Assembly (NCBI GenBank): GCA_002308195.1
Contig: DBVU01000044.1
Coordinates: 1-20,012, forward strand
DNA length: 20,012 nt
Source of the DNA: Bacteroidales bacterium UBA1256
Lineage (GTDB): Bacteria > Bacteroidota > Bacteroidia > Bacteroidales > Paludibacteraceae
Direction: 5' to 3'
Shown here: positions 1 to 8,603 of the stretch, piece after piece
Layout of the letters: each line of letters opens with the position of its first letter
Position numbering within the stretch: position 1 is the first letter of the stretch
Notes under the pieces: model-generated
What the model saw: the letters and a program-made list of their open reading frames with translations, nothing else
Told to the model about the DNA's origin: nothing
The model's database searches: none
Program-made: the position numbers and the translations under genes

Positions 1-876
1 AATATCACTTCGTCCATCGGCATGGGCAAGGTGGATTGGGTGAATGAGACGTTCTACCGTCGTTGGAGCAAAGATATTTATAATCACGTGCGTCACGTGC
101 ATGTTCCTTCTAAATTCATGGGCGGCATGATCGCCGAGCGTGGTTATACAGCGAAGATTCACCCGATTAGCAACGGTATCCAGGACGCGTTCATGGAAGC
201 CGGCGAGCGGAAAGCGCAAGCGCGGAAGACGAAGAACGAGGGCCCGAAAGACATCTTCAAAATCATGATGATAGGTCGTCTGAGCCAAGAGAAACGTCAG
301 GACGTGATTATCAATGCCGTGCAATATTCGAAGTACGCCGATCGTATCCAACTTGTTTTCGCTGGCAAGGGTCCGGAGTATGAGAAATACGTGGAGTTAG
401 GCAAAGACCTCAAGCACCAACCGCAGTTCATCTATGTGGGGAGAGACGAGTTGATTGAGAATCTATTAGATACGGATTTGTACGTACATGCAAGCGATAT
501 GGAAAGCGAAGCCATCAGTTGCATCGAAGCATTTGCAACGGGTCTGGTGCCGGTTATCGCCAACAGCCACGTCAGCGCGACACCGCAGTTCGCTTTGGAT
601 GGTCGCAGCCTCTTTATCCCCGGTGACCCGAAAGACCTCGCACGGGCAATCGACTACTGGTTAGACCATCCGGGAGAGCGCCGCGTTATGGAAGAGAAAT
701 ACCGTCTGGCAGGCCGTGATTACAGTCTGGCCGCATCGGTAGAGCAATTTGAAGATATGTTGAACCAAGAAATGCAAGAACATCATGAAACGCGTACTTC
801 TAATGAGTCTCATCGCCCTGTTCGTCAGCGCGAGAGCTTTGGCCACAGATTACGTCGCGTTGCCGCACTTTGGTAA
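1..876 (+). CDS. GT4-family glycosyltransferase, 5' end outside window
   Basis: This is the C-terminal part of a GT-B fold glycosyltransferase, which would move a sugar from a nucleotide-sugar donor onto a glycan or lipid acceptor. The frame is already open at base 1, so the start lies upstream; the ATG at 22 is internal. The donor-binding Rossmann half begins near base 250 with the phosphate-contact stretch IGRLSQEKRQD. The E-x7-E signature of GT4 enzymes (ESEAISCIE) is at about 502-528. There is no signal peptide in view, so it is probably cytoplasmic or membrane-associated. The acceptor cannot be told from sequence. The last 30 or so residues are rich in R, H, E and S, look non-native, and overlap the signal peptide of the next gene in another frame by 92 bases. 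That overlap may mean a frameshift near 785. The family call is confident; the 3' end is less so. Confidence 0.85.
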   Translation, partial: NITSSIGMGKVDWVNETFYRRWSKDIYNHVRHVHVPSKFMGGMIAERGYTAKIHPISNGIQDAFMEAGERKAQARKTKNEGPKDIFKIMMIGRLSQEKRQDVIINAVQYSKYADRIQLVFAGKGPEYEKYVELGKDLKHQPQFIYVGRDELIENLLDTDLYVHASDMESEAISCIEAFATGLVPVIANSHVSATPQFALDGRSLFIPGDPKDLARAIDYWLDHPGERRVMEEKYRLAGRDYSLAASVEQFEDMLNQEMQEHHETRTSNESHRPVRQRESFGHRLRRVAALW

Positions 877-1123
877 TACCGACAAAGGACTGTTCGGATA
901 CACGGTGGGGAAGGGTAGAATGTATTTCGACATCACGCTTCCGGGCCTGAGATCCAATACGCTGATAGACGTCGGAATGGCAATGGCACGAATGCCCGGT
1001 GTCATAGGAATGGCCCCCAGATGGTTCACAATGTTCAGCCCAACCGCCTGCCCGTACAGCGAGTTGTATGCCGCACCGAAAGGTGAATCAGCCATTATGA
1101 TCACATTTAGAATTTACTTTTAA
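785..1123 (+). CDS. Small secreted protein of unknown function
   Basis: I do not recognise this 112-residue protein. It begins with a convincing Sec signal peptide: a positive start (MKR), a hydrophobic core and an A-x-A-type site near residue 20 (ARALA). The mature part is about 92 residues, rich in G, M and P, and ends in alternating hydrophobic residues with a terminal Phe (ITFRIYF), a pattern sometimes seen in the last strand of outer-membrane barrels. It overlaps the end of the glycosyltransferase by 92 bases and is followed 13 bases later by the PCMD gene, so it is probably co-transcribed with both. Its ATG overlaps an out-of-frame TGA at 786-788, the same ATGA junction used elsewhere in this window. 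It could be intact, or the remnant of a longer barrel protein. Confidence 0.5.
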   Translation: MKRVLLMSLIALFVSARALATDYVALPHFGNTDKGLFGYTVGKGRMYFDITLPGLRSNTLIDVGMAMARMPGVIGMAPRWFTMFSPTACPYSELYAAPKGESAIMITFRIYF

Positions 1124-1136
1124 CACCATTACAATT

Positions 1137-2051
1137 ATGAAAAATCAAGCTATAGCGGGCGTACTGACCGCACTCACAATAATCACATTGCTATTTGTTG
1201 CTCTCAGCCTTTCGGCCCAAGAGCGAGTGGAAGTATTGAGTGATTTTGAAAGTTGGAAAACTAAGCAAATCAAGGAATCGTCGCTTATCGGCGGCAAGAC
1301 AAAAACACTCTACAAATTAGGCGGCACATGGGACTGCAGTAACGCGCATGCCAAGGCGATGGGAGTCGATAAAGTGTCTGTTTCCGTTCGCCCGGAAAAG
1401 CGAGGAGAGGGAACCTGCTGCCGCATGGAGAGTACGCTGGAAACAGTGAGTGCTATCGGAATCAATTTCAAAGCACTCGCAACGGGGGCTATCTACACCG
1501 GTAAGATGATTGACGTGGTGGGCATGAAGCAAAGTTCTGATCCTAACTCTGCTATCGATATGGGAATGCCATTCACCGGTCGGCCGAGTGCACTGATACT
1601 GGATTACAAGGCGCTTATCCAAAACCAGACTGCGGTCTATGCTCCCGCCAAGACACACGTCAAGGAGGTAGAAGGCCGCGACGCGGGACAGATAACGCTG
1701 ATTCTGCAACACCGATGGGAAGAGAACGGCCATGTCTATGCGTATCGCGTGGGGACTATTCAAAAGAAAATCACGCAATCAACCGATTGGCAAAATGATT
1801 TCCGCCTGCCGATTACCTATGGCAAATCAGCCGTAGTTCTAACCAGTAATCGCCACAAGACGCATAACAGCAAAGGAGAGATGGTGTGTATCGAGGAATT
1901 GGACTACCGCGGAGACCTGGAACCGACCCATATCATCATTCAGATTTCGGCAGGCAGTATGGCGCCTTTCACCGGTTGTCCGGGAAATATAGTTTGGTGC
2001 GACAATGTCCGTTTGGCTTACGATAATAGCGCATTAGCTCAAGCAAAATGA
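1137..2051 (+). CDS. Secreted PCMD-domain protein
   Basis: This 304-residue protein has a Sec signal peptide (hydrophobic stretch at about 8-26, probable cleavage after SLSA near residue 27) and no lipobox cysteine. The mature protein resembles the PCMD (putative carbohydrate metabolism) domain of Bacteroidota, a beta-sandwich fold often found on surface glycan-associated proteins. Supporting landmarks are the WDCSNAHAK stretch near residue 65, the GMPFTGRPSALILDYKA stretch at 143-159 and the closing IVWCDNVRLAY at 285-295. No catalytic residues can be assigned, so a binding or structural role is more likely than an enzymatic one. Its stop overlaps the start of the esterase gene by four bases (ATGA), so the two are translationally coupled. 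The domain call is from memory of the family and fairly confident. Confidence 0.7.
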   Translation: MKNQAIAGVLTALTIITLLFVALSLSAQERVEVLSDFESWKTKQIKESSLIGGKTKTLYKLGGTWDCSNAHAKAMGVDKVSVSVRPEKRGEGTCCRMESTLETVSAIGINFKALATGAIYTGKMIDVVGMKQSSDPNSAIDMGMPFTGRPSALILDYKALIQNQTAVYAPAKTHVKEVEGRDAGQITLILQHRWEENGHVYAYRVGTIQKKITQSTDWQNDFRLPITYGKSAVVLTSNRHKTHNSKGEMVCIEELDYRGDLEPTHIIIQISAGSMAPFTGCPGNIVWCDNVRLAYDNSALAQAK

Positions 2052-3178
2052 ATAATCAGAGGTATTACATATTACTTTTAACGGTGCTTTGCGTGCTTCC
2101 TTTGGCGGCGCGCAAACGGCACTCCATCCACATAGCGCATGACTATCAATCGGTGGTGGTCAATGAGGACAGCACAGTCAGTTTCTGCTATTGTGGCGCG
2201 GGCAAACAGGTCTATCTGCAAAGCGATTTGCATTATGCGGACAAGGACAGTAGTCGTTATACCGACCGAACGCGTCGTATCCGGATGCACAAGCAGAGTG
2301 ATGGGTGTTTCCACGTTACAACACGCCCCATTCAGCCCGAGACCTATACCTATTGTTTTCGCGTGAACGGCAAACGCAAACCGGATCCGCTGAACAACGA
2401 TACCGCGTGGCAGAAAATGCACAAATGGAACGTGGTGACGGTGGGTGGTTCGGAGCAATCGGATATCTACCAGCAGTCTGCGCAGCAAGGCTCGCTGCAC
2501 CACCTGTGTTGGTACAGTAGCGCGGAGGGATTATGCAGAAGGGTCAATATCTATTTGCCCGCTGCGTATATGGCCAATGACAGTCTTCCGGTGCTCTATC
2601 TGATTCACGGTCTGAACGGCTACGAGGGTTCTTGGACAGAGCGCGGACGCGCGATACAGATCTTGGAGAATCTGGTTGCAGAAGGTAGGTGCGAGCCCAT
2701 GATACTGGTTATACCTGATGTCAATTTTGGTGTACACGAAGACCGCCCGAGCCACCACACCTTGTGGAACAACGTATTCCATTATCCGCGTTTGTGCCAT
2801 GACCACGATATCGAAAAAGCACTTCTGGAACTGATTCAGATGGTCGATACCACCTATCGTGTTTCTGCTACGCATTATATCGCCGGTTTCTCTGATGGTG
2901 CGCGCCTGGCAGCCAATGTGGCGAATATGCTGCCGGGTTATTTCTCCTCCGTAGGTCTGTTCTCTCCGGTGGTGTACAAAGACCAGCTGCCCAATGACTC
3001 ATTACAGATATCTTATCATATCTACACGGGCAAGCGCGATATGTTTCATCCTAATGCGAAGCGTTTCTGCCGCCGCCTTAACAAAGAGCAAGTGCCGCAC
3101 GAATATACCGAGACCATTGGTGGGCATACGTGGCGTAACTGGCGACTGTTCTTGTCAGATTTCTTGACTAAACTATAG
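2048..3178 (+). CDS. Secreted CE1-like esterase (esterase D / feruloyl-esterase family)
   Basis: This is a 376-residue alpha/beta-hydrolase of the esterase D type, which removes acyl or feruloyl groups from polysaccharides, or acts on related esters. A short signal peptide (about 1-21) is followed by an immunoglobulin-like N-terminal domain (about 40-130) of the kind that precedes these esterases in Bacteroidota. The catalytic domain starts near 160, with the hydrolase landmark LPVLYLIHGLNGYEGSW at 180-196. The nucleophile is probably Ser282 in GFSDG (280-284), with His360 in GGHTW; Asp331 in GKRD is a candidate acid. It is coupled to the PCMD gene by a 4-base overlap and is the last gene before a terminator. 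The pair may act on one glycan. Family assignment is strong; the substrate is not known. Confidence 0.85.
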   Translation: MNNQRYYILLLTVLCVLPLAARKRHSIHIAHDYQSVVVNEDSTVSFCYCGAGKQVYLQSDLHYADKDSSRYTDRTRRIRMHKQSDGCFHVTTRPIQPETYTYCFRVNGKRKPDPLNNDTAWQKMHKWNVVTVGGSEQSDIYQQSAQQGSLHHLCWYSSAEGLCRRVNIYLPAAYMANDSLPVLYLIHGLNGYEGSWTERGRAIQILENLVAEGRCEPMILVIPDVNFGVHEDRPSHHTLWNNVFHYPRLCHDHDIEKALLELIQMVDTTYRVSATHYIAGFSDGARLAANVANMLPGYFSSVGLFSPVVYKDQLPNDSLQISYHIYTGKRDMFHPNAKRFCRRLNKEQVPHEYTETIGGHTWRNWRLFLSDFLTKL

Positions 3179-3206
3179 GATTATTCTTACGGCTAATAGG
3201 CAAAAA

Positions 3207-3237
3207 AAAGAGGACTTATTTGTCCTCTTTCTTTTTG
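3207..3237. terminator. Bidirectional intrinsic terminator between esterase and PspC genes
   Basis: A perfect 9-base-pair stem (AAAGAGGAC at 3207-3215 and GTCCTCTTT at 3222-3230) surrounds a 6-base loop. On the plus strand it is followed by CTTTTTG, and on the minus strand by a run of eight T (3202-3209 read in reverse, partly in the stem). It can therefore end transcription of the esterase run from one side and the PspC gene from the other. The TAA stop of the PspC gene lies in the loop, so half of the stem is coding. Confidence 0.8.
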
Positions 3238-3476
3238 TCTTCGATTACTTCGGCTTCTTCGATCTTGCTGTTGCGGTCAGGTAGTGGAGCCGCGGGCATG
3301 ATGATGAGCAGAATGATATACAGCAGAATGCCAGGGAAAGCCGCACTGAAGATAGATAATGCTGCGTAAGCAACACGAATCAATGTAGGGTCTACATCCC
3401 AATACTCGGCGAATCCGCCGCAAACGCCTGCCAGCAACTTGTTGGCACTGCGTGTCAGTTTCTTTGGTTGAGCCAT
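3216..3476 (-). CDS. PspC-domain small membrane protein
   Basis: This 86-residue protein is almost entirely a PspC domain. The family signature LLAGVCGGFAEYWDVDP covers 14-30, followed by one hydrophobic segment (about 33-60) and a highly charged C-terminal tail (E/K-rich, 70-86). PspC proteins sit in the inner membrane and in Proteobacteria help sense envelope stress through PspA. In Bacteroidota short stand-alone versions like this are common and their partner is not established. It lies 57 bases after the DUF5686 gene on the same strand and may be transcribed from it or from its own promoter; I saw no good promoter match in the gap. Its last codons form one arm of the shared terminator. 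Confidence 0.85.
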   Translation of the reverse strand: MAQPKKLTRSANKLLAGVCGGFAEYWDVDPTLIRVAYAALSIFSAAFPGILLYIILLIIMPAAPLPDRNSKIEEAEVIEDKKKEDK

Positions 3477-3533
3477 TTTGTCAGTTATTTAGAGTTGTTA
3501 GTATCTAGAAAATACACTACAAAAATTATACCA

Positions 3534-5942
3534 TTATAGGCCTAAATGGATTCGAAAACGCATTGCCCATTCTATTTGTGGTGATACACTCCAAATGGAA
3601 TATAGGTCGCATACGCGCAATATATTGCCAATACCTATTCCCACTTCCGCATAGAATTGGTGGCCTACCCCCATCCCCTCCCTGAAGGGAAGGGTGGATT
3701 GTGTATTGTTGAATGTGTAATGTGTAGAAAGGTAGCCGTAGGCGAGTTTGGTCTCGACGAGTTCGCGCAGATGCAGCCATCGAATACCCGGAATCAGATT
3801 GAACAAGATGCCTTGGCCATTCCATTCGGCATGAAGTGCCACGTATTTGTCAGCCATCAGTTCACCGCCATGTAGCAGCGTAAAGCGATATGGGTCGTAG
3901 GCATAGCCTTGGTTGCCCGATGCTTGCCAAAGCATAGTAGTTGGTACTTGTCCGAAAATAGCACCGCCCTGCAGCGCATATGTCAGCGTCCCACCCATTC
4001 CCAGTTGTGCGTGCTGGGTGAGCAAGAAACGCAGGTGGGCATAGAGATGGGACGTAGCGGGCAGCGTAGGGTCGGTATATTGCCAGTGGCCGATTTCGGC
4101 ACCGAGATAGAGGACAGGATAGCGGGACGAATAGGCATAGCGGCGGAGGAAATAGCCATCGTATTTGCGTTCACCCCAACCCAGTCGGACGATAGCCGAA
4201 AACGACTGATAGGCATAAAGCGGCGATTGTCGATAAGCGGCAGGCCAGAGTTCATTGTTCCAGCCGGCGCGAACATAGAGATGGCTCTCGACAATCGGAG
4301 ACCAATCTGCCCACCAGTGTAGTTGCGCTTGCCGCTGACGCATGACCGTGCTGACGCACAGAGAGTCGCGGTGGAGCGCCTCGAACGCATAGGCGGTGAA
4401 ATCGAAATTGCCAAAGCCCATACTGTTCTCACGCATCAGTCGGTCAAAATCGTCTACCTCAGACCAAACATAGTGGTCTTGGTATTCCGCCTGCAAAATA
4501 TTCATTCGCGGCGTAGGCAAATTGACCGATATTCGTCCCATTCCTTTCACCGCCCTATCTCGGAAACCATAGCCTACAGAAGCTTCCAGCGAAACCGTTT
4601 TGGACATCTTCTCGTTGGTGCGGAACGGCAATCCGATATGTACGCCTTCGTGCTGATTGACCTGAAGGATCTCTTCTATGTGACCGATGTCAACCGGCGT
4701 TCCCGTAGGGATATAGCCTGTGATGGCGATAGTGGCGAACCATTTGGCCGCTCGGATAATGGGCAGCGAATCTAAGGCGGCAAATGCCGCGCTGTCGGCC
4801 GCGAGATGGTCGGCCGGAGCAGAGACGGAATCAGGTGCCAAAGCGGTCGTTTGAGCTATGCTGTGTTGCTGGTGATCAGGAGAGACCAGGTGGTTCTGCA
4901 GCAGGAGCGTAGGGAAGAGATGGGACGAGTCGCCCAGCACGGCAAAATCGAGGATAGTGGATATATGTTCTTCCGCCAGCGTATTATCCTCGGCCATGGT
5001 CTGGGAAATATGCATATGGCTGAGATAATTGACCCCACTCTCGGACGGCACATAGGCACGAATTGAACGCAGCGCGTAGGTGGCGGTATCGACAGCCAGT
5101 TCGCCATTGAAAGTGGCGTAGAAGGGATTGCACGTGCGGAAACGGATGATATAGCAGGCATCGACCGAATCGGCCAGGTAATAGCGGTAGTAGAGGTTGC
5201 CATTGGCCGCCAGGGGCGAGAGGAAGGAATGGTCCATCAGGGGAATATTGTTCTGATAGAAATTGATATTTCCCCATCCTCCGAGCAGTGCCGAATAGTC
5301 GGTTTGGCTGAGTATGAGCGCTTGCGTCTGCTGGTCGTTAGCCGGAATCATCTGCTTGCCTTCGAGTCGGAAAGACTGGGTCTCGCGGTAGAGCGGCAGA
5401 ACATAGGTGGAATCGTCGCGCTGGAGCATGCCCGCCTGGAGGCTACGCCAGAGGGCGCGGCGCAGATGACGGCGCGAGATATCGGAGATATAGAGACTCT
5501 GGTCGTGCTTGACAGTAGCCGAGAGTTCGTTGTGGAGGGTGCGGTCGTTCTGCTCACGGTGGGCGCGTACTTCGCGCAGGATAGTGAGCGCAGGATTTTC
5601 GCCGGGCGTGACGATGACCTCGTTAATCACGGCCACGCGTTCGCGCAGAGCCACCTGCATGCCCGCCATAGCACCGGGTTCGATATCATAGCGCTGGGTC
5701 TGGAAACCCACGGCGGAGAAGACCAGTTGGAGCTTGCTCTTCAGGTCCACGCGCAGGGCGAAAGCGCCCGTCTCGTCGCTAGTGGTGCCGACTTTGGTGC
5801 CGCGGAAATGGATATTGACATTGGGAATAGGTTCGCCGGTGGTCTCATTGACGATATCGCCCACGATGATGGTCTCCTCGGCCAGACAAGCGAGCGAGAA
5901 GAGACTCAGCAGCAGAGCGAATATGTGGGCGCGGCGAATCAT
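3534..5942 (-). CDS. DUF5686 outer-membrane protein with carboxypeptidase-regulatory-like domain
   Basis: This 802-residue protein has a signal peptide (1-21, cleavage near CLA-EE) and a carboxypeptidase-regulatory-like beta domain (about 25-100, including [19 protein letters not shown]). A linker near 105-125 ([14 protein letters not shown]) leads into a long region with the aromatic-rich alternating strands of a beta-barrel, typical of DUF5686. The start domain is shared with SusC/TonB-dependent receptors, but I see no plug domain. The exact role of DUF5686 proteins is not known; an outer-membrane transport or assembly role is an inference. Its ATG overlaps the xerD stop by four bases. Residues about 750-760 are encoded by a 33-base palindromic element also found in recO. 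A low-complexity A/D/S stretch (about 365-395) precedes the barrel. Confidence 0.8.
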   Translation of the reverse strand: MIRRAHIFALLLSLFSLACLAEETIIVGDIVNETTGEPIPNVNIHFRGTKVGTTSDETGAFALRVDLKSKLQLVFSAVGFQTQRYDIEPGAMAGMQVALRERVAVINEVIVTPGENPALTILREVRAHREQNDRTLHNELSATVKHDQSLYISDISRRHLRRALWRSLQAGMLQRDDSTYVLPLYRETQSFRLEGKQMIPANDQQTQALILSQTDYSALLGGWGNINFYQNNIPLMDHSFLSPLAANGNLYYRYYLADSVDACYIIRFRTCNPFYATFNGELAVDTATYALRSIRAYVPSESGVNYLSHMHISQTMAEDNTLAEEHISTILDFAVLGDSSHLFPTLLLQNHLVSPDHQQHSIAQTTALAPDSVSAPADHLAADSAAFAALDSLPIIRAAKWFATIAITGYIPTGTPVDIGHIEEILQVNQHEGVHIGLPFRTNEKMSKTVSLEASVGYGFRDRAVKGMGRISVNLPTPRMNILQAEYQDHYVWSEVDDFDRLMRENSMGFGNFDFTAYAFEALHRDSLCVSTVMRQRQAQLHWWADWSPIVESHLYVRAGWNNELWPAAYRQSPLYAYQSFSAIVRLGWGERKYDGYFLRRYAYSSRYPVLYLGAEIGHWQYTDPTLPATSHLYAHLRFLLTQHAQLGMGGTLTYALQGGAIFGQVPTTMLWQASGNQGYAYDPYRFTLLHGGELMADKYVALHAEWNGQGILFNLIPGIRWLHLRELVETKLAYGYLSTHYTFNNTQSTLPFREGMGVGHQFYAEVGIGIGNILRVCDLYSIWSVSPQIEWAMRFRIHLGL
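3664..3696 (-). repeat. Protein-coding palindromic element, copy 1 (in DUF5686 gene)
   Basis: This 33-base element is 31/33 identical to 9779-9811 and in the same orientation. Its core is an inverted repeat (CCCCTCCCT, GA, AGGGAAGGG on the plus strand) with one mismatch. Here it is read on the minus strand as [11 protein letters not shown] (residues about 750-760), probably a turn between barrel strands. A second minus-strand frame through it is also open and would give [11 protein letters not shown], the peptide used in RecO. Confidence 0.85.
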
Positions 5943-6835
5943 TGATTAGCAGGATGGTAGCGTAGGACCGCTTTGCGCAGGTCTTGCACATCCAGGTGAG
6001 TATAAATCTCGGTGGTAGCCAGATCTTCGTGGCCGAGCAATTGCTGGATGACACGCAGGTCGGCTCCGTTCTGCAGCAGATGGGTAGCAAACGAATGGCG
6101 CAGGGTATGCGGCGAGACGGTCTTGGTGATGCCTGCATCGGCACACAAACGGCGCACGATAGTGAAGACCATAGCTCGCGTCATCGGCCGTCCGTAGCGA
6201 TTGACAAAAGCAATATCCTGGGACTCGGGTTTGAGCGGCCAGGTGCTGCGCTCTTGCATCCAATAGCCGAACCACTCTTCTGCGACCGGAGACAGCGGAA
6301 CCAAGCGCTGCTTGCTGCCCTTGCCCTCGATGAGCATATAGTGTTCGTCCAGATAGATATGGCTGAGTTGGAGTCCGACCAGTTCGCTGACACGCAGTCC
6401 GCTGCCGTACAGCATCTCCATCATAGCGCGGTTGCGATGGCCCTCGTTGGTAGAGAGATCGATAGCCGCCATCATACGATTGACCTCATCGAGCGTCAGG
6501 ACCGTAGGTAGGTGTTGCGCCTGCTTGGGGCCTTCCAGCAGTTCGGACGGATCCTGGTCGATCAGATTCTTGTAGAGCAGAAAGCGGTAGAAAGAGTGGA
6601 TAGCCGCGATGAAGCGTGCTTGGGTGGCCGGAGACTGAATATCCCGGAAAGCAATGAAGACAAATTCCTGCAGCTCTTCGAACGAGAGATGGACGATATC
6701 GAGATTGTGCTCGTCGGTATAGGCGCGCAACTTCTGCAGGTCCATTTCGTAACCGGTGACGGTATTGAGCGAATAGGACCGTTCGAGCCGAAGATAAGTG
6801 TGGTACTGGCGGAATATGTCGTCTGCGCTTTTCAT
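5939..6835 (-). CDS. xerD: Tyrosine recombinase XerD
   Basis: This 298-residue site-specific recombinase would, with a XerC partner and FtsK, resolve chromosome dimers at a dif site. The N-terminal SAM-like core-binding domain spans about 1-100 and the catalytic domain follows. All six active-site positions are visible: Arg148 (SGLRVSE), Lys172 (GKGSKQR), His243 and Arg246 ([12 protein letters not shown]), His269 (LLGHED) and the nucleophile Tyr278 (IYTH). The spacing matches E. coli XerD almost residue for residue, and the length is normal. No integron or phage context is present, so a housekeeping role is favoured over that of a mobile integrase. It overlaps its neighbours by four bases at both ends (ATGA), between the small lipoprotein and DUF5686. 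No dif-like site was noticed in the window. Confidence 0.93.
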   Translation of the reverse strand: MKSADDIFRQYHTYLRLERSYSLNTVTGYEMDLQKLRAYTDEHNLDIVHLSFEELQEFVFIAFRDIQSPATQARFIAAIHSFYRFLLYKNLIDQDPSELLEGPKQAQHLPTVLTLDEVNRMMAAIDLSTNEGHRNRAMMEMLYGSGLRVSELVGLQLSHIYLDEHYMLIEGKGSKQRLVPLSPVAEEWFGYWMQERSTWPLKPESQDIAFVNRYGRPMTRAMVFTIVRRLCADAGITKTVSPHTLRHSFATHLLQNGADLRVIQQLLGHEDLATTEIYTHLDVQDLRKAVLRYHPANQ

Positions 6836-7374
6836 TTCTTGTAGGGCTGGAGTTTGCCTTGGAAATGAGTCTCGTAGATAGCTTTTTCGCCGTAGGCGGA
6901 AGTGTAATAGAGCGTAAACTTGAGATCGCGCATGTGATTGGCTGCGTCGCTGACTACGACCGTGCCCGAATCGAGCATCTGAACATCCTTGAGCATGCCA
7001 TCTTCGATATAGAGCAGGTAGATACCGACCGGCGTTCCCTCGAACTCTGCACCCGGCAGGAAAGTGAAGGGCTTGATAGAGTCAGACGAATGGTAAGTGC
7101 CGTTCTCCAGCAGCGAGTCAGGCACAAAAATATCGGACAGATACAGGTTATAGCCCGTTCCCTGCATGCGATGCTGGGAGTTGAGCGAGAGTCCGTCGCT
7201 ATAGAGATCGAGTGCTACTACGGCATACGGCACAGAATCGTAGCAATGGCCGTAGATCTCCTGATAAGCCGAGGTATATTCCTTCGGCATGGTAGCACGT
7301 TTTTCGCCTTGTTGTTTTTCGCAGGCAGTCAGCACAAAGGTTGCGAGCAGGCAGAACAGAATAGTCTTTTTCAT
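6832..7374 (-). CDS. Small lipoprotein of unknown function
   Basis: I do not recognise the family of this 180-residue protein. It starts with a lipoprotein signal peptide: MKK, a hydrophobic core, and the lipobox LTAC ending at Cys18, so it should be lipid-anchored in the envelope. The mature part looks like a single beta-rich domain with many Y, D and G residues (for example [11 protein letters not shown] near 117-127). It sits between the LolC/E-type permease and xerD, with 4-base overlaps on both sides, so it is surely co-translated. The link to a lipoprotein-release permease is suggestive only. The start is well supported by the signal peptide and the ATGA overlap. Confidence 0.75.
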   Translation of the reverse strand: MKKTILFCLLATFVLTACEKQQGEKRATMPKEYTSAYQEIYGHCYDSVPYAVVALDLYSDGLSLNSQHRMQGTGYNLYLSDIFVPDSLLENGTYHSSDSIKPFTFLPGAEFEGTPVGIYLLYIEDGMLKDVQMLDSGTVVVSDAANHMRDLKFTLYYTSAYGEKAIYETHFQGKLQPYKK

Positions 7375-8603
7375 TTCTCAATCTTGAGTTTATAGGTTGG
7401 ATACCAGGCAGCAGCGAAGCCGAGAAGGAGCACGATAGCTGCGACCAGTAAAATATCAGTGGGTTGCACCGCCACCGGGTAGGCGGAGATGATATAGTCG
7501 TTGCCATTGCCGAGCTTGAGCCATCCGAAATGTTGCTGGCCTAGACAGAGTAGCACACCGATAATGAGTCCGCAGAGAGCGCCGAGCGACGAGATGAACC
7601 ATCCCTCCCATCGGAAGAGGCGGCGGATAGTTTGTTCGTTAGCACCGAGGTGCGAGAGAATCCGGATATCTTCGCGCTTGTCGATAATGAGCATGCTGAG
7701 CGAGCCGATGATATTGAAACTAGCGATCAGCAAAATGAAGACGAGCAAGAGGATGGTCAGCAATTTCTCGATGCGCAGGATGCGGAAGAAATCGGCCTGC
7801 TGCTGGTAGCGATCGAGTACCACATAACCCGGTCCGAGCGTTTTGGCGATTTGCTGTTTGAGGTGCTTGACCGAAGCCAGGTTTTGCGGCTGGATACGCA
7901 GGGCTGAGGCCGTATGTTCGTCGTAGGAGAACAGGCGTTGGGCCAAACCAATATCGACGAGCATGAAGCGGTCGTCGTACTCGGTCTGATTGACCGCAAA
8001 AGTGCCGGCGATAAACGCATACTCGTGGCGCAGCGACAAGTCCGGACGGAGCATGTTGACTGTGCCGGTTCGCTCGGGCGCGTAGAGATGGAGCGCGCCG
8101 GTGAAATGGGCATTGATACCCACCTGCGCGGCCAGTCCTCGACCCAACACAGCGCGGTCGAAAGCGCCATCGTAGACGCAGAAATAACCATCGGTGATGA
8201 TAGAATCGATATTGGCCGTTTGCGCAAAGAGCGAGTCCACGCCGATAATCTGTGCGGGCGTCTGGTGGTCTTTGTAGCGGATCAGGGCCGTTTCCTCGAT
8301 CTGGCGGCTGACCGTAGCTATCTCAGGCATGGCGTAGAGCGAGCGGATAGGCAACGTGTCCGTGCGGAGCGTTTTGCCTTCGGCGGGTTTGACAATCAGA
8401 ATAGGGTCAAACTCGGAGAACATATGCTCGACCAGCGTGCCGAACCCATTCATCACACTCAGCACACAGATCATAGCCGCCGTGACGACAGCTACTGCTG
8501 CCGCACTAACACCGGAGACGATGTTGATGGCATTGTGTCCCTTTTTGGAGAAAAGGTAGCGCCAGGCAATGTGGAGTTCGAATGTACTCGTTGCGGTTAG
8601 TGG
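7371..8603 (-). CDS. LolC/LolE-family ABC transporter permease, no standard start codon
   Basis: This is the permease of a LolCDE-like ABC transporter, which releases lipoproteins from the inner membrane. The first ATG is at 8472-8474 and would give 367 residues, but the frame stays open to 8603. The 43 upstream codons encode the family's usual N-terminus (FELHIAWRYLFSKKGHNAIN, then the first membrane helix). The full product is therefore about 400 residues, the normal size. No ATG, GTG or TTG lies between the in-frame TAA at 8604-8606 and FELHIAWRY; ATT, CTC, CTA and ACG are the only near-start codons. The C-terminal FtsX domain has three helices (about 280-300, 330-350 and 380-400 in the longer numbering) and the loop DKREDIRILSHLGA. 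It follows rbfA across a heptamer array. The family is sure; the start is unresolved and the left end given is the limit of the open frame. Confidence 0.85.
   Translation of the reverse strand, partial: PLTATSTFELHIAWRYLFSKKGHNAINIVSGVSAAAVAVVTAAMICVLSVMNGFGTLVEHMFSEFDPILIVKPAEGKTLRTDTLPIRSLYAMPEIATVSRQIEETALIRYKDHQTPAQIIGVDSLFAQTANIDSIITDGYFCVYDGAFDRAVLGRGLAAQVGINAHFTGALHLYAPERTGTVNMLRPDLSLRHEYAFIAGTFAVNQTEYDDRFMLVDIGLAQRLFSYDEHTASALRIQPQNLASVKHLKQQIAKTLGPGYVVLDRYQQQADFFRILRIEKLLTILLLVFILLIASFNIIGSLSMLIIDKREDIRILSHLGANEQTIRRLFRWEGWFISSLGALCGLIIGVLLCLGQQHFGWLKLGNGNDYIISAYPVAVQPTDILLVAAIVLLLGFAAAWYPTYKLKIEK

Noticed and set aside
5229..5945. Long plus-strand open frame (238 codons) opposite the start of the DUF5686 gene
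   Set aside because: It mirrors the codons of a clear, conserved minus-strand gene; its translation has no domain, signal or start context, and G/C-rich codon use explains the openness.
5984..6511. Plus-strand open frame opposite xerD
   Set aside because: Antisense to the catalytic domain of xerD, with all active-site residues on the other strand.
5939..6835. xerD as a sign of an integrated mobile element
   Set aside because: It matches housekeeping XerD in length and active-site spacing, is embedded in a core operon, and no attachment sites or cargo genes are seen.
7914..8600. Plus-strand open frame (228 codons) opposite the LolC/E-like permease
   Set aside because: The minus strand encodes a well-recognised family over the same bases; this translation has no recognisable feature.
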